From NCBI GenBank assembly GCA_000827265.1, contig KN834780.1, positions 52,104-116,103 on the forward strand: a stretch of 64,000 nt of DNA, in the 5' to 3' direction. This document shows positions 23,521-34,114 of the stretch, one piece after another. This DNA comes from Collybiopsis luxurians FD-317 M1 (lineage: Eukaryota > Basidiomycota > Agaricomycetes > Agaricales > Omphalotaceae). The notes under the pieces are model-generated. The model was given only the letters and a program-made list of their open reading frames with translations. It had not been told where the DNA came from and did not search any database. Made by a program: the position numbers and the translations under genes. Numbering within the stretch: position 1 is the stretch's first letter; each line of letters opens with the position of its first letter.

Positions 23521-24156
23521 ATGTCACACTTACGGCAACAATTTGTATCTACTCCTAGATCCTTGTCCACTGATAGAATAGATATAGCCGGCTACAATTT
23601 GATCTCAGTCATGGATGTTCCACAAATCCTCGGTGAACAGCTGAGTCCCAATCTCCCCAGCATGGGCGTATCAACTACAGACCCGTTGACAATTGTACAC
23701 AGGCGTCTTCAGCTTTTCAGTGCACTCAGGCCCGATTTCAAAGAAGCTAAGCTTACTTGGGCCAGTATGGATACTCGTGACCTCTCGCTAGATCATCTGT
23801 CTACAAAAAACTGGTCCGCCATCCAACGTAAGTCCCATTTCATTGTGTAGAATCCATTAATTCAATGAAACATAGTCCGACGTTGCAGTAGTCAGGCATA
23901 CGAGAGCGGCAAAGGATTTCCTACCTTCATGGGTACTCAGGTCCAGGATCGGTTAGACGAGGTGGAAAAAATCAGACATTGTCTAATCACAGAGAGGGCA
24001 GAATTGCGAGGGGCCATTCTAGCTAAGTCAGCAGAAGTGGCAGAGAAGCAAGATCGATTCGATGCTGTGGTCGCAGAGCTGACATTGCTCTTAACTGTAG
24101 AAGATGAACTTAGAGATTTGGATGTCATAGCGCATTGGAAGCTTTGTGATCAGTAA
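23521..24156 (+). CDS. Coiled-coil protein of the transposon
   Basis: Exon 1 (ATG 23521 to about 23830) reads DIAGYNLISVMDVPQ and LSLDHLSTKNWSAIQ. One intron (GTAAGT...ATAG) joins it to LRRCSSQAYESGKGFPTFMG and a C-terminal heptad stretch VQDRLDEVEKIRHCLITERA ... EVAEKQDRFDAVVAEL, ending at 24156. The acceptor used is the only one nearby that keeps the frame. At about 195 residues it probably forms a dimer through the coiled coil. The family is not recognised. It is one of three coiled-coil genes at this end of the element. Confidence 0.55.
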
Positions 24157-24583
24157 TAGATGACCATAACACGAATTATCTACTTTGTAAACCAGCGATG
24201 AATATGCAGGAGGGCATGGGGACAAGCTCCTTATTCTTGGTTTGCAATCGTTCAAACAAGGGAATTAGCTCCTGGTGGGCTTCTGAGGCTGCATCTGTAT
24301 GTAGAGCTCTATTTTGCAGGAGCTGCATTCATATGCAGAACCCTCTGACAGAAGTGCCGACAGAAGTGCCGGCAGGTCAAAGCTGTTTGTATCGACTTAG
24401 GTAGACTCACTTTCATGTTCATATCATTCAATATATTTCTTTATCATAGCTGTATCATAGCATTGTATTCAAATCAATCAATATACTTCTGTTTCATGGC
24501 CGTATCATAGCAGTAAATGTAAGTAGATTTTTTCTGGAAGTAGGAAAGTAGTAGCAAGAGACGAAGTTGAGAAAAGTAAAGAA

Positions 24584-25233
24584 TCATAGAGCAGGCTTGA
24601 ATCGACCAGAAGTACAATGGGTGGGCAGGCCGCTATTGGTGCTACCAATACCCTGGCTATCATTGGCATGTCTGATACGCTGGCTAGCCTGTGCACACAA
24701 GAGCGCACGAATGAGGGTTCGTCTAGAAGCTCATTAATATTGTAAGATTGTTCAGAGTCGCAGGTAATACTCACTGGTCAACAACCTTTTCCTTAAGCCG
24801 CTCATGCTGCAAGGCCAGGGCCTCGAACCTCTGAAGTAGAATTGCATAAAAAGCTCCCATTGTGCTGATGGCCATGAAGTCACTAAGATTGAGATAAAGA
24901 CATAACTATTCAGCAAACTCACAAATTCTCAAGGATTTCTTCAAGTCGATTATTCTCCGCCACAAGCTCCTCATTCCTTGTTCCCAATTCCTCAATCAAG
25001 TGAGTGAGCTGCTGGCTGGCTCCTGTCAACCTCCTGGTAGTTGCAAGTCATAAGTATACCAGGACTATGAACACCATGATTAAAAACCCTCACATTTGTT
25101 GTATATGTAATTCTAGTCGATGAACCTGATTTTGAAGGCCCGCATTTAGTTGAAGCACCGACACCAAATGGTCTTTGAGCTGGTCAACATCGGCAGGAAG
25201 ATCTGCCATTAAATTTTCTTTTTGTGCAGACAT
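24584..25233 (-). CDS. Leucine-zipper-like coiled-coil protein of the transposon
   Basis: The start is ATG 25233 (MSAQKENLMADL) or 25209 (MADLPADVDQLKDHL). Exon 1 runs to 25094. GTGAGG, GTGAGT and GTGAGT donors lead to three more exons whose junctions all keep the frame. They code THLIEELGTRNEELVAENNR LEEIL (heptad Leu/Ile spacing), then FMAISTMGAFYAILLQRFEA, LQHERLKEKVVDQ and a short polar tail ending at about 24584. The product is about 165 residues and almost entirely a coiled coil. A bZIP-like basic region is not obvious. It is transcribed towards the plus-strand genes. The function is unknown; oligomerisation with the other element proteins is only a guess. Confidence 0.55.
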
Positions 25234-25299
25234 GGGTGAACCAATGGTGTGTTTTGTTAAGGAGCCAACTACGAGCAAGAAATTTATGAACTATGTAGA

Positions 25300-25905
25300 T
25301 AGGTTTAAGAGGCAAAATTGAACTTAGTCTTTTCGTCGGTAAGCACCTACATGACTTTTTTTCCCTGGAGTCACGCCATGACCAGGTTAAGCGCCCACAT
25401 AAGTGCAAAGCTCTGTTCAGGCCAGGCTTCTTGCATATGCAGAACAGCCTAGAGCAAAATGAATTGCACTCCTGAACACAAACAGCTGAATACGATTCAA
25501 ATGCAGAAAGACAAAATAGTAAACAGTCAGTCAAGCAATTAACAGTGCGCGATGCAACCGAATCACGCTGACATTCAGATTTACCAACTTGTAATAAGAG
25601 GATAACAAAGACTAATACAATAGATTGCCAAAAAAAAATATGCAAAGATATGACTGGATGGTAAAGTGGTTAGATATGTACGGCCAGTTGCCGTCTGTTG
25701 AATCCCTGGCCGTGGGTTCGATTCCTATCCATGTCAATCAATCTGTAACCTTCAGGAAATTTTTTCTTTTCCCCTCGAGACACACAATGTAGACTTGCAA
25801 ATGTCAATGCATAATTATAATTGCCACTCTAATATGTTCTTCAATTTTCTCAAGAAAATTTTTACATTAAGTGAGATGTAAAGTAATGCTACAAGATATA
25901 CGAAA
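25300..25905. other. Spacer with a tRNA-like box near the right palindrome array
   Basis: No protein gene is supported. On the plus strand at 25655-25740 a tRNA-like segment has an A-box-like TGGATGGTAAAGTGGTTAGA, the inverted repeat CGGCCAG...CTGGCCG and box B GGTTCGATTCC. The cloverleaf does not close well enough to call a tRNA gene; a tRNA-derived SINE or relic is more likely. Confidence 0.45.
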
Positions 25906-25909
25906 CACC

Positions 25910-27460
25910 ATACATATGCAGAACTGCCTAGGGCAAGAGCTGCATACAGATGCAAGAGCCCATGAAAGAGAAACTGCATTCATATGCAGAACTGCCTAGG
26001 GCAAGAGCTGCATACAAATGCAAGAGCCCATTAAAGGGAAACTGCATTCATATGCAGAACTGCCTAGGGCAAGAGCTGCATACAGACACAAGAGCCTATG
26101 AAAGAGAAACTGCATTAATATGCAGAACAGGCTAGGGCAAGGGCTGCATACATATGCAAGAGACCATAACTTGAAAAGGGAAACCCCATTCATATACAGA
26201 GCAAAGGCTGCACTCACTTGCAGAATTTGTAAGCATATGCAGGAACACATTGAGAAGGCTGCATTCCTATACAGAGCTCCTAGCATAACAAGGACTGCAT
26301 GGATATGCAGGGCCTCATGGAAGCCTGAAGGGAGACTGCATTCCTATGCAGAATTCCCTGGGACAGGGGCTGCATGCATAAGCGGGAACACATTTGAGGG
26401 AGGCTGCATTCATATGCAGAACCTTTCAGCACAGGGGTTGCATATATATGCAGGAACACATTAGGCTGCATTCATATGCAAAACTCCTTACTCCTTAGCA
26501 CCGGGGCTGCATGCATATGCAGAGCTCCTTAGCACAAGGGCTGCAAGCATATGCACTAGCCATGAAGGGGAAACTGCATTCATATGCAGAATTCCCTAGG
26601 TAAGGGGCTGCATGCAGATGCAAGAGCCCATGAAGGGGAAACTGCATTCATATGCAGAATTCCCTAGGTCAGGGGCTGCATGCAGATGCAAGAGCCCATG
26701 AAGGAGAAGCTGCATTCATATGCAGCAGGGGCTGCATGCATGTGCAGAACTTCCTGGAGAAAAGCTGCAAGCATATGCAAAGCTGCATATAACAAAGACT
26801 GCATGCAAATGCAGGGGCTCATTGAAGGGAGACTGCATTGATATGCAGAATTCCCTGGAGCAGGGACTGCATGCATAAGCAGGAACACATTAAAGGGAGG
26901 CTGAATTCATATGCAGAACTCCTTAGCACAAGGGCTGCATATATATGCAGGGTCTCGTGGAAGGGAGACTGCATTCATATACAGAACTACCAGGGCAAAC
27001 TCAAGGGCGGTGCAGAGCCTCCTGGAGCTGCATGCAATGCTGGAGATAATTTCAGGGAGACTGCATTTGTATGCAGAACTTCTGAGCACAGGGGGTGCAT
27101 ATATATGCAGGGTTTGATTGAAGGAGACTGCATTCATATGCAGAATTCACTGGGGCAGGGACTGCACGCATAAGCAGGAACACATCAAAAGGAGGCTGCA
27201 TTCATATCCAGAACTCTTTAGCACAGGGGTTGCATATATATGCAGGGCCGAATTGAAGGAGAGTGCATACAGAGAGTGCATACACGTACAGAACACCCAG
27301 AGCAAATTCAAGGCTGCAGCTATATGCACAGCTTCCTGGGGCTGCATGCATATGCTGGGACTTGTCAGAAGAGAGACTGCATTCATATGCTGATCCCCTC
27401 TTATGCATCTACATGCAAAACTCTTATTTCACTACTTCTGCTTGGAGCTGCATCTGCATG
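25910..27460. repeat. Right subterminal array of 16-bp palindromes
   Basis: Roughly forty copies of CTGCATNNNNATGCAG-like motifs (for example CTGCATTCATATGCAG) fill this 1.5-kb stretch, with an outlying pair near 24290-24340. The linkers differ from those of the left array (GAACTGCCTAGGGCAAGAG and similar), while the palindrome halves are the same. Constant half-sites with changing linkers suggest selection on, or spread of, the 16-mer itself. Confidence 0.85.
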
Positions 27461-27655
27461 CAGTGCTCTTCATTTGCTCGACCATTTCAGTGCAATGTAT
27501 TTGTAGTCATCTATAGAAGCCGCTACAGGTAATTACATAACATAAGCTTATATCACCTAGGGCCCGTCTTGGTACCCTCCTTTGACCTTATCCGTACCCT
27601 GGTTTGACCTTTCTGAGGGTCACGTTATGTACCGTAATCGTTTGCGATATAGGCC
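27430..27655 (-). repeat. Right terminal inverted repeat
   Basis: Read on the minus strand it begins GGCCTATATCGCAAACG and soon reaches GAGGGTACCAAGACGGGCCC, identical to the left end. Weaker similarity continues to a shared GAGCAAATGA block and the first palindrome. The inner limit is approximate. Confidence 0.85.
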
Positions 27656-27663
27656 AATCTTAT
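27656..27663 (+). repeat. Right target-site duplication of the 22-kb element
   Basis: An exact copy of AATCTTAT at 5439-5446, followed by the TAGTAG that also follows the unoccupied site at 2073-2080. Confidence 0.88.
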
Positions 27664-28040
27664 TAGTAGACATTAGATAAGATGTCCCGTTTGAAGTTGC
27701 CATTGTCGCTGACGTTTAACCAAAAAAAAGAAAAAAAACGCTCGGAAGAGCCGGAACTCTCGTTATACGAAGGACCATACTCTGGCGCGGAAGCGAACAA
27801 GCTCCAAGGATCCGGTAAATTAAGACTGAAGTCTGAAATTCAACTTTTTCCTGGCCGAAGCGATCTTATCGAAATATTACCCAAGCGCTAGTGAATTCGA
27901 CTACCATGCTGCAGATGTACAGTTGCAATTGCATCTATAACACTCGAAATGCTTCCTGTGACAGCTTCCGGAAATAAGGCCCCGCTCTGAGTCTGAATTG
28001 CTGGCTTTCGGATGGAAGCTCTCCTTTCTTGACCACCACG

Positions 28041-30194
28041 ATGATTCTTCCCGCCGCCATAGTCCTCCTCTTTCCTTTCCTCTTCGTCGTTTATGTGCGC
28101 AGAACCAAAAGATTCAATGCATATCCACTTCCTCCGGGTCCTCGAAAGCTTCCCATAGTCGAGAACCTCTTCAGCATCCCCAAAAAAGGTTTTGTTTGGC
28201 TGGAATACGCAGAGATGTGCCGAAAATATGGCAAGTTTGGAGTTTTCTCGCAACGTCTCAACACGTTCTAACGTCAAGATACTGAATATAGACTCGGACA
28301 TCATACATTTGAGTGCTCTGGGAAACTCAATCATCGTGCTGAATTCCGCTGTCGTGGTTAGCGACCTGATGGAAAAGCGTTCTTCAATCTACTCCAGCAG
28401 ACCACAGTCTGTGATGCTCGGAGAGCTAATGGGGTAAGTACTCTGATCCTCTCTTCGTACACCAAAAAGCTTTCAGGATCTTTAGGTGGGGAGAGTACCT
28501 CGTATTCAGGCCTTACGATGATGGCTAGAAAGCCCAACGAAAAATAGTAAACCAGGCCTTTCCAACCAGTGATATGAATCGATTTCAGCCAAAACTGCTG
28601 TCGGCAACGCACGAACTACTTCGATTATTGGCTCAGACTGACGATCTCGCAAAGGATTTATTATCGTTAGCGGGCAACTATACTTCCTATTAATATGCTA
28701 ATTCTCACCAAATAGATGGGCTTCCGTATTTATCTTGGATATTGTCTATGGGATCCACCCAGACGAAAATAACTCATATTTGACTACTGCCGTAGAAGCA
28801 GTGGAGTCGTTGGCCCTTGCCGTAAATCCTGGCGCATTCTACGTCGATCAAATTCCTATCTGTGCGTAAATCACATCATTAAGTCCTTCATCGCCAATGA
28901 TATAGCATGCTTCCTAAGTAAAATATCTACCCGAATGGTTTCCCGGAGTTGCTTTCAAACGTAAAGCGAAAGAGTGGAACGAGTTGCGTATCAAAATGAC
29001 GAACACTTTTGATGTCACTAAAGAGGAAATGGCAAGTCGTGTTGATGTTCACCTTGAAATCATCTCATTTATGCGCAAAATTGTTAAGGCTTTCGGAACC
29101 GCAACTCCTTCGCTTACCTTAGTCGCCCTGGAACAGATGGACCTTTCTCAAGATACAAAAGAGCAAGAGCAGCGTATCAAGAGAGCTTCTGCAACAGCAT
29201 ACGCAGGTGAGTCCAACTGGACACCATCTGTAGTATAAGCCACTTCTATTGTTCTCTTCTCCATCCCTTCTCGCTTTTCCCTTATACTCAATTGAATTCC
29301 TTTGTAGGTGGAACTGATACGTCAGGTTAGTAAAGAGCCAATGGTTTTCAGCACATATACAGCTATTGACAGTGATTATCAGTTGCCGCATTGGAATCCT
29401 TCATTGCCCTCATGTTAATGCACCCAGAAATTCAACACAAAGCTCATAGCGAGCTGGACAAAGTCCTTGGGCCAGGAGATTTACCAAGTTTCAGTGATGA
29501 ACTATCTTTGCCATATATTACAGCAATTGTACGAGAAACACTTAGATTTCAACCACCAACTCCTCTTGGTACGTAGGGTCTTCGGCATTGATTCGGACTT
29601 GTATTTACGGGATAATTTGAACGCACAGTGATTCCGCATCTAGTCACTCAAGACAACATTTACAACGGATACTTCATTCCCGGAGGAAGCATTATCATAC
29701 CTAACGCTTGGTAGGTCCACCTCAGAGAATGATACCTGACTACCTATCAACTCCCAACGATCTTTGTTGCTAGGTCAATCCTCCACGATGAAAAAGATTA
29801 TCCCAACCCAAACCAATTCGACCCTTCACGTTTTCTTGATTCTGAGGGAAAGCTTAATTTAAACATCAAAGATCCTTCCGCCGCATTTGGTTTTGGAAGG
29901 CGTGTTTGTGTAGGTGAAATTTACTCTTAGGCACGTCTGTAAGACTGATTACTCTATTTATTTACGTAGCCTGGCAAGCATATCGCCCTTGCCTCGTTGT
30001 TCATTGTAATTGGATCTATACTCACTTGCTACACAATCGAACCAGAGCTGGACGAATACGGAGAGCCTGTAAAACCGGAAGTTAAATGGAATCCGGAGCC
30101 GACAATGCTCAATAACCCACTTCCTTTTAAATGCCGGTTCGTTTCACGTTCCCAAGAAATCGAAGAGTCCCTTCGACGATTAAAGGAGATTTAA
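28041..30194 (+). pseudogene. Cytochrome P450, copy C, one nonsense codon
   Basis: All eleven exons are present and in frame: 28041-28230, 28292-28433, 28486-28665, 28716-28861, 28919-29031, 29089-29206, 29308-29325, 29383-29568, 29629-29710, 29774-29909 and 29970-30194. The only defect seen is TAG at 28526-28528 in exon 3, where copies B, D, E and G have TGG (Trp of the DGWK/NGWK motif). N-terminal anchor, PLPPGP, GGTDTS, ETLR, DPSRF and [10 protein letters not shown] are intact. GC donors (GCAAGT) start introns 1 and 5. One codon is missing just before the haem loop (PSAAFGF instead of PSGATFGF). A truncated product of about 125 residues would lack the active site. The break must be recent, since nothing else has decayed. 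Confidence 0.85.
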
Positions 30195-31095
30195 TTCTCG
30201 AAGAAGATAATGTAAAATAGACTATTGCAAAAATGAGACAGTTTCCCGATTAGTTCAGACACAAAATGACTCGGAAAAGAAGTAGGTTATTGATACCGAC
30301 TTGATGCTAACTACGGCACTCTACCTCTGTCTAGCTTGAAAAAAGTGTAGGCTAGCTTGTGTATGTTTGAGGGCGAGCTCTTGCAACTCATTCAAAACTC
30401 GGGAACATCATCTTTTCCTAGAGCATGCGGCTCAAGAGTCACAGGCATTTGCTTCAACTGTTCATTGTTGCCAGTACTCTTACCATGTCCGGAACCAGTA
30501 CTAAGGGCAGACCGTTGATATGCTGCAGCTCGCCAAAGACCATTCATCGCTGACGTTCCCTCCGAGGTCGGATATGGTGACGAAGGTAGGCTGAAAATGG
30601 CCGAAGAGCAAAGAAGACCTGGATCGACGTAGCTTACTTCCCGGCTGCTTCAGGTCGCGTTATCTAATCTTATCGGTACTTACATAGATAGATTAGAAAT
30701 GATATCGTGTTTCAAGTTTCCATTGTCGGTAACTTCAGGTCCCTTCGGAAAAAGAAAGAGTTCGAAAACGCCGAAAATCTCGTAATGTCATCCAGACGCT
30801 GACCGCCAGAAGTAAACAAGATCCAAGGAGCCGTCAAATTAAGACTGAAGTCTAGAATTCGACTTTTTCCTGGCCCTTGAAAGCCAAGCGCTGGTATTCA
30901 AGTATTATCCTGCAGATGTACAGTTGACTATGTATGGCACTCGAAATGATTCCCGTCACAGCTTCCGAGAGTCTAGACCCACTTTAACTTTGAGCTGCCA
31001 ATGTCATAGACATGTGTAGTAAATACAAGCATTCGAATGGAAGCTCTCCGTGACGACCTACGTAAATTTTCTTTCTTTACCACCGCCACGCCACG
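30195..31095. other. Intergenic region between P450 copies C and D
   Basis: No gene is seen. The first half resembles the flanks after copies A and B, and the second half resembles the upstream regions of copies B and C. It acts as both terminator and promoter region of the tandem units. Confidence 0.6.
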
Positions 31096-33250
31096 ATGAC
31101 TCTTCTTGCCACCACAGTCCTCCTCTTTCCTTTCCTCTTGGTCGTTTATGTGCGAAGATTTAAAAAATCCAATGTGTATCCATTTCCTCCGGGACCTAGA
31201 AAGCTTCCCCTCTTTGGAAACCTCTTTGATGTCCCAAATAAAGGTTTCATTTGGCTGGATTACGCTGAGATGTGTCGGAAATACAGCAAGTTTGGAGTTT
31301 TTCTATTTTCGCAGTTCAGTAGGTTTGAATTACTATACTCAGATTCGGACATCATACATTTGAATGCTCTGGGAAACTCAATCATTGTACTCAATTCTAC
31401 CAAGGCGGTTAACGACCTTGTGGAAAAACGTTCCTCGATATATTCCAGCAGACCACACTCTGTGATGCTCGGTGAACTAATGGGGTGAGTTCTCTGATTC
31501 TTCTTTCATACCTGAAGCTTATCATTACATTTAGATGGGGAAAGTACCTCGTCTTCAGGCCATACGATGATGGATGGAAGGCGCAACGAAAAATAGTCAA
31601 TCGATCTTTTCCTCCAGGAGATATAGGACGTTTTCATCCAAAGTTATTATCTGCAACGCATGATCTTCTCCGAATCTTAATTAAAACCAAGGATTTCAAA
31701 AAAGATTTACAATCGTTAGCTATACCTCCTATTTAGGCCGACTTATGCACCTACACTAATCCTTTTCAAACAGATGGGCTTCTGTATTTATCCTGGACAT
31801 CGTCTATGGGATCCACGCAAAAGAGACTGACTCGTATCTAACCACAGCCGTAAAAGCAGCCGAATCGTTAGCTCTCGCGGCAACTCCTGGAGTATTTTAC
31901 GTCGATCAAATTCCCATTCGTGCGTAACTACGTTCCCTGATCCTCCATTTACCAGATAACCCAGCATTCCGAACACATAAGTGAAATATGTACCCGAATG
32001 GTTCCCCGGAGCTACGTTCAAACGTAAAGCAAGAGAGTGGAATAATCTGCGGATCAAAATGACGAATATGTTTGATGTCACTAAGGAGCAAATTGTAAGC
32101 CCCTCACTCATTCATCTAGACATTCTGCATTATTGAAACAATTTTGTTCAGGCATTGGGAACCTCAACCCCATCGCTTACATCAGTTGCCCTGGAGCAGA
32201 TGGATCCCTCCCAGAGTACGATAGAGCAAGAAGAGCTTATCAAAATGACATCTGCAGCAACTTACGGAGGTGATCCTGATTCCATTCGTACAACGCTTCT
32301 ATTCCTTCTAATGTCACTTCCTCCCATACCCATTATACTCATTTGAACGTCTTATAGGCGGTACTGATACATCAGGTAGGCAAAGAACAGCAACTCATCG
32401 GAGTCAGTAGAAGCTCATTCACAAGGATTATCAGTCATTGCATTGCAATCCTTCGTTGCTCTCATGTTAATGCACCCTGAAATTCAACATAAAGCTCATA
32501 GCGAGTTGGACAAAGCTCTTGGACCGGGAAATTTACCGAGTTTCAGCGATGAACCGTCCTTGCCATATATCACAGCAATTGTGTGGGAGACACTCAGGCT
32601 TCAGCCTGTAGCCCCTCTTGGTACGTTGGGATTTGATGTATATTCATGAGATAATTTGGAACCTTTAATACACAGGAATTCCGCATCTAGTTACCCGAGA
32701 TGACATCTATGAAGGGTATTTTATACCTAAAGGAAGTATTGTGATATATAACGCCTGGTTAGTCCGCCTGGTTGCCCATCATACGCTATTCGAGTATAAC
32801 GACCGAGCGGTCTTCGTTCCTAGGTCGATTGGCCATGATGAAAAAGTCTATCCCAACCCAAACCAATTTAATCCTTCACATTTTCTCGATGATAAAGGAA
32901 AGCTCAATCTCAGCAACAAAGATCCATCCGGCGCTACATTTGGTTTCGGAAGGCGTATTTGCGTAGGTAATATTCATTATCAGGTGCATCCGTAAGACTC
33001 AATATTCTATTCATTTACGTAGCCTGGCAAACATATCGTAATTGCATCAATGTTCATTGTGATTGCGTCCATCCTTACATGCTACATTATCGAGCCAGAA
33101 TTGGACGAACATGGTAAAAAAGTCGAGCCGAAAGTAGATTGGAATCCAGAGCCGACATTGCTCAATGGCCCACTTCCTTTTAAATGCCGGTTCATCCCTC
33201 GTTCCAAGGAAATCGAGGAGTCTCTTCGACGATTAAAGTCCGAATTTTAA
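31096..33250 (+). CDS. Cytochrome P450, copy D, intact
   Basis: Exons 31096-31285, 31343-31484, 31535-31714, 31774-31919, 31982-32094, 32152-32269, 32358-32375, 32435-32620, 32676-32757, 32824-32962 and 33023-33250 total 1542 nt and code 513 residues with no stop. The N-terminal helix TTVLLFPFLLVVYV is followed by PFPPGP. GGTDTS, ETLR and FGFGRRIC-PG are present. Two conserved positions differ from the sister copies: VWETLR where others have VRETLR, and NPSHF where others have NPSRF. The latter is the Arg of the PERF-type motif that normally locks the haem pocket, so activity could be reduced. Intron 1 again needs a GC donor, although it also happens to be open if unspliced. Intron 5 has an ordinary GTAAGC donor. 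Confidence 0.88.
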
Positions 33251-34114
33251 TGATAATATAGAATAGACTACTGCAGAAATGAGACTGTTTCCCTTTCAGT
33301 CCAGACACGAAGTGATTCAAGAAGAAAAAAGTTTTTACAACTCTTCTCAACAGGTTATCGATACCAACTACGCCCTCTTTCAACCCATTCCAAATTGCGA
33401 TCAACATTATCTCCTGGCGTAAGTATGCTTCGACCGTTCGTTGCTGGTGCTTACCATGTCCGGAGCCTGGTACCTGAGGCAGACCGTTACTATGCTGCAG
33501 CCCGCCAAAGACTTTTCATCGCTGGCGTTCTCGCCGTGGTTGGATACGGTGTCAAATTAAGGTAGGTTGAAGATGGCTGGCCAGCTTCGAAGAGCAACGA
33601 AGACCTGTATTGACATAGCATAGGGCTGTTTCAGGTCTAGTTTTATCATGTACAGATTACTAGATAAGAAACTTTACTTGTTCCAGCATTCGTTAGTTCA
33701 AAAATCTCGAAAAAAAAAAAAAAGTCGAAAATTACGAGTGCATGGAATGGAATGCCGAGTTTGTGCTGCGATGATTTTGTGCCTGATCCAAGACAGGCAA
33801 TTTTTAAATTGATCATATCCAGATCTGTCCGCCAACGTGGTTATTCTGAGAGTCACAAGGAGCCGCTACTGTAGTATGACTGAAGTTTGGCATTCAGCCC
33901 TTTTTCTTCAATTCGCTGGATAGAAAGTTGAAACAATGCGATGTTATCGAACCACATACAACAGGACTCAATCTGCCCATCCACATACTCCGAATAAATC
34001 ATTGCATGACACACAACTTGAAATTGCGCCCTGTGACAAAAGCTCCGCGCCACTCGCTGCCATACTTAGTAGCTCCATGTTGTGGCCTATCCTTCTCACG
34101 TTATCACCACCATC
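33251..34114. other. Intergenic region between P450 copies D and E
   Basis: No gene is supported. It includes an A-rich tract near 33712-33724 and, at 33735-33815, the inverted partner of the repeat at 2660-2732. Beyond that it differs from the other array spacers. Confidence 0.5.

Larger units (their letters stand above)
5447..27655. mobile_element. 22.2-kb KDZ-type multi-gene DNA transposon
   Basis: Its boundaries are set by an exact 8-bp target duplication, imperfect terminal inverted repeats, and a paralogous empty site after P450 copy A. Start-to-start spacing of copies B and C is 25,195 bp. Subtracting the element plus one octamer gives 2,978 bp, against 3,055 (C-D) and 3,019 (D-E). 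Inside are palindrome arrays near both ends, a minus-strand gene with CxC-like cysteine clusters and a KDZ-type core (17686-20921), and several other genes. KDZ (Kyakuja-Dileera-Zisupton) elements are known as large, expanded DNA transposons in Agaricomycetes, and Zisupton is reported, from recall, to make 8-bp duplications. Several internal genes carry stops, so present autonomy is doubtful. Confidence 0.88.

Noticed and set aside
25655..25740. Functional tRNA gene
   Set aside because: The acceptor and D arms do not pair properly and the anticodon loop would be too long without a defined intron.
25950..27500. Many overlapping open frames on both strands rich in ICR, MQ and AYECS words
   Set aside because: They only translate the palindrome units and their linkers, with the same words in several frames.
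31096..31488. Copy D exon 1 and exon 2 as one exon
   Set aside because: The frame is open, but all other copies need an intron here, and the GC donor restores the same KYN-SDIIHL junction in B and D.
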